From the NCBI GenBank assembly GCA_016722655.1, contig JADKIR010000004.1, forward strand, positions 2,294,001-2,358,000: a DNA stretch of 64,000 nucleotides, written 5' to 3'. Shown in pieces: positions 25,743-34,033 of the stretch. Made by a program: the position numbers and the translations under genes. Within the stretch, counting starts at the first letter, position 1. Each line of letters begins with the position of its first letter. Below the pieces are notes generated by a model. The model saw only the letters and a list, made by a program, of their open reading frames with translations. It was not told where the DNA came from and did not search any database. Origin of the DNA: Cytophagaceae bacterium. GTDB taxonomy: Bacteria; Bacteroidota; Bacteroidia; Cytophagales; Spirosomataceae.

Positions 25743-27284
25743 TTATAACGGAATATTTCCGTGTTTTTTCCTTGGACGGTGATCCACTTTGTTTTCCAAT
25801 GTAGCAAAAGCTTTGATGAGTTTTCTACGGGTATATTTCGGCTCGATTACTTCATCAATAAATCCTCTTTCTGCAGCAGTGTATGGGTTGGCAAACAATG
25901 CTCCATATTCGGCTTCTTTTTCAAGAAGTTTTGCTGCAGGATCTTCGGCTTCGGTGATTTCTTTTTTGAATATTATCTCAGAAGCACCTTTAGCACCCAT
26001 TACAGCGATTTCGGCACCCGGCCATGCAAAGTTAAAGTCAGCACCGATGTGTTTTGAGTTCATTACGTCATAAGCACCACCATAAGCTTTACGGGTAATT
26101 ACAGTCACACGTGGCACGGAGGCTTCACTGAAAGCATAAAGTAGTTTTGCACCATTGGTGATGATACCTTTCCATTCCTGGTCAGTACCTGGCAGGAAGC
26201 CCGGAACGTCAACCAAAACAAGCAAAGGAATATTGAAACTGTCGCAGAATCTCACAAATCTTGCACCTTTTTTCGAGCTTTCGATGTCCAATACACCGGC
26301 AAGGCTCATAGGCTGGTTGGCTACAATACCCACACTACGTCCTGCTAATCTTGCGAAACCTACTACAATATTATCAGCATATTCTTTGTGCACTTCAAGA
26401 AAACTTTCTTCGTCACAGATTCCTGCGATTACCTCTCTGATATCATAAGGTTGATTCGGGTTTTCAGGAACAATTGTTTCAAGCTGGGTTCTGATTTCAT
26501 CATGTAAATCATAATCTTGCTTAACAGGTACCTCTTCACAGTTTTGTGGCATAAAGCTCAGCAAATTTCTGATTTGTTGGATACACTCATAATCGTTTCC
26601 TGCTGTAAGGTGAGTAACCCCTGATTTTGAAGCATGAGTAAAGGCACCGCCCAATTCTTCAGAACTCACTTCTTCATTAGTAACTGTTTTTACCACATTT
26701 GGTCCGGTAACAAACATGTAACTGGTGTTTTCAACCATTATTACAAAGTCTGTCATGGCAGGAGAATACACTGCACCACCCGCACATGGTCCCATTATCG
26801 CTGAAATCTGAGGCACAACCCCTGAGGCTCTTACGTTACGGTAAAATATGTCGGCATATCCACCTAGTGAACGCACACCTTCCTGAATACGGGCACCACC
26901 AGAGTCGTTAAGACCTATCACCGGAGCACCAGTTTTCATGGCCATGTCCATTATTTTACATATTTTTTCGGCATGAGTTTCAGAAAGTGACCCACCAAAA
27001 ACTGTAAAATCTTGTGAGAAAACATAAACCAATCTTGCGTTGACTGTACCGTAGCCAGTCACAACACCATCGCCATAGAAAATTTGGTGTTCCATGTCAA
27101 AATCTTTGGTTCTGTGAGTAACGAGGGCACCGATTTCTTCAAATGTGCCTTCATCCAGCAACAATTCTACACGCTCGCGTGCGGAAAGTTTTCCTTTTTT
27201 GTGCTGTGAATCAATTCTGCTTAAACCCCCACCTTTTTCGGCTTCACGGAGTTTTTGATTTAATATTTCAACTTTAGTGTTCAT
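25743..27284 (-). CDS. pccB: Propionyl/acyl-CoA carboxylase carboxyltransferase subunit
   Basis: This 513-residue protein is a biotin-dependent carboxyltransferase with two crotonase-fold halves. The N-terminal half has SARERVELLLDEGTFEE, DFTVFGGSLSETHAEK and GLNDSGGARIQEG; the C-terminal half has VDVPGFLPGTDQEW, the GAKLLYAFSEASVPRVTVITRKAYGGAY block and FNFAWPGAEIAVMGAKGA. The length is the family norm. It moves carboxyl from carboxybiotin to propionyl-CoA, giving (S)-methylmalonyl-CoA. It is the last gene of the operon, 3 nt after mutB. Context favours propionyl-CoA as substrate over methylmalonyl-CoA decarboxylation. Confidence 0.92.
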   Translation of the reverse strand: MNTKVEILNQKLREAEKGGGLSRIDSQHKKGKLSARERVELLLDEGTFEEIGALVTHRTKDFDMEHQIFYGDGVVTGYGTVNARLVYVFSQDFTVFGGSLSETHAEKICKIMDMAMKTGAPVIGLNDSGGARIQEGVRSLGGYADIFYRNVRASGVVPQISAIMGPCAGGAVYSPAMTDFVIMVENTSYMFVTGPNVVKTVTNEEVSSEELGGAFTHASKSGVTHLTAGNDYECIQQIRNLLSFMPQNCEEVPVKQDYDLHDEIRTQLETIVPENPNQPYDIREVIAGICDEESFLEVHKEYADNIVVGFARLAGRSVGIVANQPMSLAGVLDIESSKKGARFVRFCDSFNIPLLVLVDVPGFLPGTDQEWKGIITNGAKLLYAFSEASVPRVTVITRKAYGGAYDVMNSKHIGADFNFAWPGAEIAVMGAKGASEIIFKKEITEAEDPAAKLLEKEAEYGALFANPYTAAERGFIDEVIEPKYTRRKLIKAFATLENKVDHRPRKKHGNIPL

Positions 27285-27287
27285 ATC

Positions 27288-29414
27288 TTAATTTTCAAAT
27301 TCTTTAATCAATATTTCTATTATTTCTTTGCCGGCCTGTGCAATTGGTGTTCCGGGTCCATAAACCCCTACTACTCCATTTTTATACAGAAAATCATAAT
27401 CTTGTGGAGGTATAACCCCACCTACTACAACTTTTATATCCGGTCTTCCCTGTGCTTTTAGTTCCTCAATTACTTGCGGAACCAGCGTTTTATGCCCTGC
27501 GGCAAGTGAGCTTACACCCACCACGTGTACGTCGTTTTCGATTGCCTGATGAGCGGCTTCTTTTGGAGTTTGAAACAATGGACCAATATCAACATCAAAT
27601 CCAATGTCCGCAAATCCCGTCGAAATTACCTTTGCACCGCGGTCATGGCCGTCCTGACCCAATTTCGCAATCAGGATTCTTGGTCGGCGACCATCAATAT
27701 TTACAAAGTCTTCACTCAGTTTTTGAGCATCGATAAAGATCTGATTCTGATTCATAGCTCTCATATAAACTCCTTTTACTGACTGGATGTCGGCTTTATA
27801 CCTACCATACGCTTTTTCCATTGCATCGGAAATTTCTCCTAAAGTACAACGGGCTTGGGCTGCTTCAACTGCTTTTTCAAGCAAATTTCCATTTCCAGAT
27901 GAGGCAATTTGATAAATGTCCTCTAAAAGTTTTTCTACGAGGGCATTGTCTCTATTTGCTTTAAGGTTATTAATTCTTTCAATTTGAGAATTTCTAACTG
28001 CCGCATTGTCAACTTCAAGCGTGTCAAGATCGGTTTGTTCGTTTATTTGAAAACTATTAATACCGATTATTTTTTCAAAACCGCTGTCAATCGCTGCTTG
28101 TTTTTTTGTTGCCGCCTCTTCGATTCTTAATTTCGGAATACCTTTCTCTATCGCATTGGCCATGCCACCTACACTCTCGATTTCTTCAATCAAAGCCCAG
28201 GCTTTATCGCATAACTCATTGGTTAAATATTCTACATAGTAAGAACCGGCCCACGGGTCAATAGCCTGGGTAATACCGGCATCGGTACTTTGTAAATACT
28301 TTTGGGTTTCTCGGGCAATTTTTGCAGAAAAATCAGTCGGAAGGGCAATTGCCTCGTCGAGAGAATTGGTATGCAACGATTGTGTACCTCCAAAAACCGC
28401 GGCCATTGCCTCAATAGTGGTTCTGGCTATATTATTGAAAGGATCCTGTGCTGTAAGACTCCAGCCTGAAGTTTGACAGTGGGTACGGAGTGCAGTAGAT
28501 TTCGAATTTTTTGGTTCAAACCTTTTAACGATTTTCGCCCAAAGCAATCTACCAGCTCTCATTTTGGCAATCTCCATATAGAAATTCATCCCAATTCCCC
28601 AGAAAAACGAGAGTCTCGGAGCGAAATCGTCAATATTGAGACCGGACTCAACACCCGTTTTCAAATATTCCAAACCATCAGATAATGTATAGGCCAACTC
28701 AATATGAGCAGGAGCTCCGGCTTCATTCATGTGATATCCACTGATACTGATGGAGTTAAACTTCGGCATGTGAGCCGATGTAAACTTAAAAATATCTGCG
28801 ATTATCCTCATCGAAGCTTTAGGAGGATAGATATAGGTATTACGAACCATGAATTCTTTCAGGATATCATTCTGAATAGTACCCGAAAGTTGTTCCAATT
28901 TAACACCTTGCTCAAGAGCCGCCACAATATAGAATGCCATTACCGGAATAACTGCACCATTCATGGTCATTGAAACCGACATTTGATCTAAAGGAATCTG
29001 ATCGAAAAGAATTTTCATGTCTTCGACAGAATCAATTGCCACACCGGCCATTCCTACGTCTCCGGCAACTCTGGGATGGTCTGAATCGTATCCCCTGTGA
29101 GTAGCCAGATCAAATGCCACCGAAAGACCTTTTTGACCCTGAGCAAGATTTCTACGGTAGAAGGCATTACTTGCTTCAGCAGTTGAAAATCCGGCATATT
29201 GCCTGATGGTCCAGGGTTTGTTGAGGTACATACTGGTGTATGGCCCACCGAGATAGGGTTCTATCCCCGACCGGAATTCCTGATGCAGAAATTTCCTGAT
29301 CTCCGGAGTACTCTCAATCGGTATTTCTTCGGCTGAAGAATACTGTCTCGGAGTTCCTCCTTTGGGAGGGGTTTTGGCCCGAATATTAATTTTTGAATAG
29401 TCAGGTTTTTTCAT
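27288..29414 (-). CDS. mutB: Methylmalonyl-CoA mutase large subunit (B12-dependent)
   Basis: From the ATG at 29414 the protein has 708 residues. This start forms a 4-nt ATGA overlap with the biotin carboxylase stop and is preferred over the in-frame TTG at 29426. The N-terminal TIM barrel carries AGFSTAEASNAFYR, SMTMNGAVIPVMAFY and the DPWAGSYYVE block. The C-terminal cobalamin domain has DGHDRGAK with the lower-axial His, SSLAAGHKTL and VVGGVIPPQDYDFL. It interconverts (R)-methylmalonyl-CoA and succinyl-CoA through an adenosyl radical. No cobalamin riboswitch was seen upstream of the operon. Confidence 0.95.
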   Translation of the reverse strand: MKKPDYSKINIRAKTPPKGGTPRQYSSAEEIPIESTPEIRKFLHQEFRSGIEPYLGGPYTSMYLNKPWTIRQYAGFSTAEASNAFYRRNLAQGQKGLSVAFDLATHRGYDSDHPRVAGDVGMAGVAIDSVEDMKILFDQIPLDQMSVSMTMNGAVIPVMAFYIVAALEQGVKLEQLSGTIQNDILKEFMVRNTYIYPPKASMRIIADIFKFTSAHMPKFNSISISGYHMNEAGAPAHIELAYTLSDGLEYLKTGVESGLNIDDFAPRLSFFWGIGMNFYMEIAKMRAGRLLWAKIVKRFEPKNSKSTALRTHCQTSGWSLTAQDPFNNIARTTIEAMAAVFGGTQSLHTNSLDEAIALPTDFSAKIARETQKYLQSTDAGITQAIDPWAGSYYVEYLTNELCDKAWALIEEIESVGGMANAIEKGIPKLRIEEAATKKQAAIDSGFEKIIGINSFQINEQTDLDTLEVDNAAVRNSQIERINNLKANRDNALVEKLLEDIYQIASSGNGNLLEKAVEAAQARCTLGEISDAMEKAYGRYKADIQSVKGVYMRAMNQNQIFIDAQKLSEDFVNIDGRRPRILIAKLGQDGHDRGAKVISTGFADIGFDVDIGPLFQTPKEAAHQAIENDVHVVGVSSLAAGHKTLVPQVIEELKAQGRPDIKVVVGGVIPPQDYDFLYKNGVVGVYGPGTPIAQAGKEIIEILIKEFEN

Positions 29415-30877
29415 CGTTTTTTCCAACTATAATTACTTACTTCAGGAGCTTTGATGATATTTTTTCTTGATTTCCAATGAGCAAGGGCCAAAAGGGCGGC
29501 CTTACGGGCTTTTCCTTTTTGCCATTCTACAGATTGCTCTTTTGAGAAGTAATTTTTTACAAAATGTGTATCAAATTGTGCCGATACAAAGGCCGGATGA
29601 TCCATCACAAAAGTACCAAAAGGCAGGGTGGTAGCAAATCCTTCGATTTTGTAATCGGCTATGGCTTGTTTCATTTTTTGAATAGCCTCAATTCTGGTTG
29701 CTCCATAGGTTGCCAGTTTAGCAATCATTGGATCATAATATATTGGAATTTCCATGCCTTCTTCATAAGCATCGTCAAGTCTTACTCCATCACCTATAGG
29801 TCTTACATATTTGTTGATATGACCAACAGATGGTAAAAACTCATTGAGAGGATCTTCGGCATATACCCTAAGTTCAACGGCATGTCCAACGATTTTGAGG
29901 TCTTCCTGTTTGAATCTTAGTTTTTCTCCTCTGGCTATTCTGATTTGTTCTTCCACAAGGTCAATTCCGGTTATCATTTCTGTCACCGGGTGCTCAACTT
30001 GCAAACGGGTGTTCATTTCGAGGAAGTAAAAATCAAGATTGGCATCAACCAAAAACTCTACTGTACCCGCACCTACATAATTACATGATTTGGCGACTTT
30101 AACGGCAGCTTCACCCATGGCTTGTCTTTTTTCAGGGGTAAGAATTCCTGATGGGGCTTCTTCGATAACTTTTTGGTGTCTCCGCTGAATACTGCACTCT
30201 CTTTCAAAAAGGTGAACGACATTACCGTGTTTGTCACCTAAAACCTGAACTTCTATATGTCGTGGGGAGCTAACGTATTTTTCGATAAAAACAGAACCAT
30301 CACCAAAAGCCGAAACCGCCTCTGAGATTGCCCGTTCCATTTGTTCAACAAACTCTTCTTGTTTTTCTACAATACGCATACCTTTACCACCACCACCGGC
30401 TGATGCTTTGATCAAAATCGGGAATCCGATTTCTTCAGCAACTTTTTTAGCTTCTGCGATATCGTCAATGGCATGGTCTACGCCAGGAACCATAGGGATG
30501 TTATAATTTTTAACGCAATCTTTGGCTGCAAGTTTTGAACCCATCAAAGTGATAGCGTGGGGTGTTGGTCCTATGAAAGTGATTCCGGCGGCTTCAACTT
30601 TTTCGGCAAAAACTGCATTTTCACTTAAAAAACCATAACCTGGATGTATTCCATCAACTCCAAGTTTTTTTGCAAAATCAATTATCTTATCCATATTAAG
30701 ATAAGATTTTGAAGATGCAGCTTCGCCAAGACAAACGGCTTCGTCGGCATATTGAACGTGCAAGGCCTGTTTGTCAGGTTCCGAATAAACGGCAACTGTT
30801 TTAATACCCATCTTTTTGATGGATTTCATAATACGAAGGGCGATTTCGCCTCTATTGGCTACTAATATTTTTTTCAT
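29411..30877 (-). CDS. Biotin carboxylase subunit of the acyl-CoA carboxylase
   Basis: The 488-residue protein is an ATP-grasp biotin carboxylase: KKILVANRGEIALRI at the N-terminus, HPGYGFLSEN at 78-87, the Gly-rich ATP loop ASAGGGGKGMRIV around 159-170, RECSIQRRHQK, and EMNTRLQVEHPVTEM with the catalytic Glu/Arg set. It carboxylates the biotin on the separate carrier protein using ATP and bicarbonate. It overlaps mutA and mutB by 4 nt each, so translation is coupled through the operon. Placement between the mutase genes makes it the propionyl-CoA carboxylase alpha-type subunit rather than the fatty-acid AccC, by inference. Confidence 0.92.
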   Translation of the reverse strand: MKKILVANRGEIALRIMKSIKKMGIKTVAVYSEPDKQALHVQYADEAVCLGEAASSKSYLNMDKIIDFAKKLGVDGIHPGYGFLSENAVFAEKVEAAGITFIGPTPHAITLMGSKLAAKDCVKNYNIPMVPGVDHAIDDIAEAKKVAEEIGFPILIKASAGGGGKGMRIVEKQEEFVEQMERAISEAVSAFGDGSVFIEKYVSSPRHIEVQVLGDKHGNVVHLFERECSIQRRHQKVIEEAPSGILTPEKRQAMGEAAVKVAKSCNYVGAGTVEFLVDANLDFYFLEMNTRLQVEHPVTEMITGIDLVEEQIRIARGEKLRFKQEDLKIVGHAVELRVYAEDPLNEFLPSVGHINKYVRPIGDGVRLDDAYEEGMEIPIYYDPMIAKLATYGATRIEAIQKMKQAIADYKIEGFATTLPFGTFVMDHPAFVSAQFDTHFVKNYFSKEQSVEWQKGKARKAALLALAHWKSRKNIIKAPEVSNYSWKKR

Positions 30878-31872
30878 CTATTTTTTAAGAATAAATTCCA
30901 GATTTCATTTTTTATTTTCTCGGTCAAGTCTTCAATAAAGTAACTTCCCGCAGATGGGTCGTCAACTTTGTTGAGGTGACTTTCAAACCATAAAAGGTTT
31001 TGAATGTTTCGGGTTATTCTTTCCGGAAATCCTTTAGGATAATCAGAGGAATAATCCAAAGTATCAATTTCGATTGCATCGGCAGTACCGCTAATTGCTG
31101 CTGCAGCTTGTTGGGTTGCTGCTATTGCTGCCTGATTAGCGTCGGGATTGGTATTTTTGATATTGACCCAAATCTTCATTTCAGGTTTATCTGCTCCATT
31201 GGCTTCAAGAATATGCTCCCATAGAATTTTTAAGGCTCTGATTTTGGCTATATTTAGATAAAAGTTTTCCGAAGAATTCAATTTTATCCAAAAGGGTTTT
31301 CCTTTTTGAATACCAATATTTTCAGCTTCTGATAATATTTCTGAGAGATTTTGGAAGAGAGGTTTTTCAGATGATTCTAAGATTAGAAGTTGGGGTTTTA
31401 AGGATTTATAATTTTCATTTTGATTGTGTGTAATTATCTCCATCGGTGTATTGTTCTGATGTGAATCTGAACAGTACTCATCTAGCGTTTTCAGGACCTT
31501 AAAGGTATCTGAGGGTGACTCGATAGACAGCGAGAGTTTACTTAAATCAACGTCTTTAAATATTTCCTTAAAATCATAATTTTCGGTAAGAACAACCAGT
31601 CTCAATCCGTTTGCCCCACCATTTACCGCCTCCAGAATCTCTCTGTTGGCAGATTGGAAGTCATCCGCGATATTGATTTTCTGAAAAATAACCCAGCCTT
31701 CTTTGGATTTAGTCAGGGTAGATTTTTCAAGAAATTCCTGATCCAGAAATGGGTCCGAAAACAAAGAGTCGGCAATTTCTAATGGTTCAAGAGGTCTTTT
31801 GAGTTCTTTTTCCACGAGTTCAAGCCACTTTTGATGACTGGGAGCCGGGAATTCTTCGAATATATTTTTCAT
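30874..31872 (-). CDS. mutA: Methylmalonyl-CoA mutase small subunit, short form
   Basis: The 332-residue protein shows the small-subunit N-terminus (FPAPSHQKWLELVEKELKRPLE) and barrel fragments such as PFWIKLNSSENFYLNIAKIRALKILWEHI. It ends in DDPSAGSYFIEDLTEKIKNEIWNLFL, which corresponds to the end of the TIM barrel in MutB. Everything after that, including a degenerate B12 domain, is missing; small subunits known to me are clearly longer. The TGA stop overlaps the next start codon by ATGA, so the short end looks fixed rather than a frameshift. It pairs structurally with MutB. Confidence 0.85.
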   Translation of the reverse strand: MKNIFEEFPAPSHQKWLELVEKELKRPLEPLEIADSLFSDPFLDQEFLEKSTLTKSKEGWVIFQKINIADDFQSANREILEAVNGGANGLRLVVLTENYDFKEIFKDVDLSKLSLSIESPSDTFKVLKTLDEYCSDSHQNNTPMEIITHNQNENYKSLKPQLLILESSEKPLFQNLSEILSEAENIGIQKGKPFWIKLNSSENFYLNIAKIRALKILWEHILEANGADKPEMKIWVNIKNTNPDANQAAIAATQQAAAAISGTADAIEIDTLDYSSDYPKGFPERITRNIQNLLWFESHLNKVDDPSAGSYFIEDLTEKIKNEIWNLFLKNR

Positions 31873-31875
31873 ATC

Positions 31876-32355
31876 TTAATCCAATTCGACCAGTATCTGT
31901 CCTTTATCAACAGCCTGACCTTTTCCAACACACACTTTTTTGATTACAGCATCATGTGGGATTTTAATGACATTTTCCATTTTCATGGCTTCAAGGATCA
32001 AAAGTTTTTCGTTTTCTTTAACTTCTTGTCCTTCAACTAAATTGATCTCAATCACCAGCCCTGGCATAGGAGCCTTAATCGATTTTAGCTTATGAGTTTT
32101 AGGCTTGCTAAGACCCATGCTGTCAATAATTTGATCGAGATTGTTTTTGATTTTTACTACAAAATCTTCGCCTCCCATCTCTATGCGATAGTTTCGGCCT
32201 TCTTTTGATCCGATGGTTCCGGAGTATGATTCTAAGTTTTCTACAATGCTGATGGAATCTTCCTCCGTTTTCAGGATTTCGATGGCATCTATCTCTTTTT
32301 CAGAAAACTCAAACTCAAACCCTTCCGAGTTTACTACAATTTTTTGTTCTGACAT
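31876..32355 (-). CDS. Biotin carboxyl carrier protein of the acyl-CoA carboxylase
   Basis: The 159-residue protein ends in a biotinyl domain (about 92-159) with APMPGLVIEI, the EAMKMEN motif with biotinylated K125, and a closing KGQAVDKGQILVELD. Residues 1-90 form a beta-rich N-terminal part as in stand-alone carriers of Bacteroidota propionyl-CoA carboxylases. It carries carboxybiotin from the biotin carboxylase to the carboxyltransferase. It is the first gene of the five-gene operon, 3 nt before mutA. No promoter motif stands out in the upstream AT-rich DNA. Confidence 0.92.
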   Translation of the reverse strand: MSEQKIVVNSEGFEFEFSEKEIDAIEILKTEEDSISIVENLESYSGTIGSKEGRNYRIEMGGEDFVVKIKNNLDQIIDSMGLSKPKTHKLKSIKAPMPGLVIEINLVEGQEVKENEKLLILEAMKMENVIKIPHDAVIKKVCVGKGQAVDKGQILVELD

Positions 32356-32861
32356 AAGGTTTTTTTTATTGGATGCAATTTATAACCATGAATTACAAAA
32401 ACTTATGACCAAAGAAATAATATTGGAAAAATTCAATATTTTTTTTCATCGTATTGAAAAAGTACAATATACTTTCTGAGATTTATGATAATATTTTCAT
32501 ATTTTGGATAGCCCAATTCTTCTTAAATTCAAACTATTTATTTTGTTGTTTCCAAAATTATTGATAAAAAGTATTGTAATAATTATAAATCATCAAAAGG
32601 TACTTTTATAGTATTTTGTTGATAAAAAATATCAAAAAATAAAACGTCAAAAATACAATTAATTAGAAAAATGCAATTTTTTTATGGTTTTGAAAATGGA
32701 AAATATGACTTTTGACATCTTATTTTTTGATAAAAAAATTAATATTTAGTCTTCCTACAAATAGAAATTTTAAAATATTGTAATTTAGTTTGTGCTTTGA
32801 TACAATAAATCAATTGGATTTCCAGATATAAATCCAATGTCCATCTAAATACAAACTGATA
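32356..32861. other. About 500 nt of very AT-rich intergenic DNA
   Basis: This divergent gap between the propionyl-CoA operon and the NahK-like gene holds no open frame of note. I saw no cobalamin riboswitch features, no strong hairpin and no clear promoter; only short repeats of GATAAAAAAT/ATCAAAAAAT type around 32560-32650. Confidence 0.5.
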
Positions 32862-33922
32862 TTGGAAGAGATATTAAGACAATTTTTGTTGTCAGATAAA
32901 GAATTTAAAATACAAAAGTTTGGTGCCGGCCATATCAATCATACTTTTTTAGTTTTTCAGAAATTAGAGATGAAAAGTATGTTTTGCAAAAAATCAATAC
33001 TTATGTATTTAAAAATCCGGAGATAATTGCGGGAAATATTGATAAAGCTGCTGAATTTTTAACAAAATACCACCCTGAGTATTTTTTCATTTATAGTATT
33101 AAAACAATTGATAATAAGCCATTTGTAATTATTGATGGTGAGTATTGGAGATTGAGCCCATTTGTAAAAAATTCCGTTTCAATAAATATTGCAGAGGATC
33201 CCGGTCAGGCATTTACGGCTGCCTCGGCGTTTGGATTACTTACCAGAAACCTTCATGGCCTACCTATTGATGGACTTAGAGAAAGTATTCCCGGCTTTCA
33301 TGATCTTAATTTGAGGTATAAGCTATTTGAAGATTCATTAAAAAATGGAAATAAAGAAAGAATTAATAAACAAACAGAATTAATTGCATTTTATAAGGAT
33401 CAAAATTATTGGGTTGAAGTTTATAATCAGATAATTAATAACCCAAATTTTCCAAAGCGATTGATGCACCATGATACTAAAATCAATAACGTTTTGCTGG
33501 ATAAAACCACCGGTAAAGCTCTGGCAGTGTGTGACCTCGATACGCTAATGCCCGGAATTGTGGTTTCTGACCTGGGTGATATGATAAGAACCTATACAAG
33601 TGCAGAATCAGAAGAAAGTCAGGATTTTGAAAATGTAAAAGTGAGGTTAGAATATGTTAAAGCACTCTTTGATGGTTTTTTATCTCAAACCAGGACACTC
33701 CTGAGTGAATCTGAAAAAGAAAATCTATTTTTTGCGGGACCTTACCTTATATATATGCAAGGTCTCAGGTTTCTGACCGATTATTTCAATAATGATGTTT
33801 ACTATCCAATAAAATATCCCGGGCATAACCTCAATCGTGCTGTTAATCAGAAAGTATTGCTGGAGGATTATTTAAATAAGGAAACAGAAATTAAGAAGAT
33901 AATTTCTAATGCTCTGCTTTGA
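32862..33922 (+). pseudogene. NahK-like phosphotransferase (APH fold) with a frameshift near its N-terminus
   Basis: The main open frame (from 32984) is a protein kinase-like phosphotransferase: MHHDTKINNVLLD is the Brenner-type catalytic loop, AVCDLDTLMPG the metal-binding DxD, and the C-terminus has YYPIKYPGHNLNRAVNQ. This fits N-acetylhexosamine 1-kinase/homoserine-kinase-like relatives. The expected N-terminus (LEEILRQF ... FGAGHINHTFLV) is encoded in another frame from 32862 to about 32957; one extra T in the T5 run at 32953-32957 would join the two into FLVFSEIRDEKYVLQK. So the gene is frameshifted or the base is a sequencing error. The only start near the N-terminus is TTG at 32862. 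Confidence 0.75.
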
Positions 33923-33990
33923 AAAAACAGTTATTTTTCCGGTAACGATATTTTGACAAAACAAAATTCATATTTCGTCAATAGTTTTTA

Positions 33991-33998
33991 TAAATTTG
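33991..33998 (+). promoter_or_regulatory. -7 element TAAATTTG for the cytochrome-domain lipoprotein gene
   Basis: TAAATTTG matches TAnnTTTG and predicts a start near 34004, about 30 nt before the ATG at 34034. No well-spaced -33 is seen. Confidence 0.4.
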
Positions 33999-34033
33999 TA
34001 AACATAAAAAGGGTTTAAAATTTGCCCATTGGT

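Noticed and set aside
29414..29426. TTG start for MutB at 29426
   Set aside because: The ATG at 29414 gives the ATGA overlap seen at the neighbouring gene junction in the same operon.
32356..32520. Possible cobalamin riboswitch upstream of the mutase operon
   Set aside because: No conserved B12-box-like or stem features were found in this AT-rich sequence.
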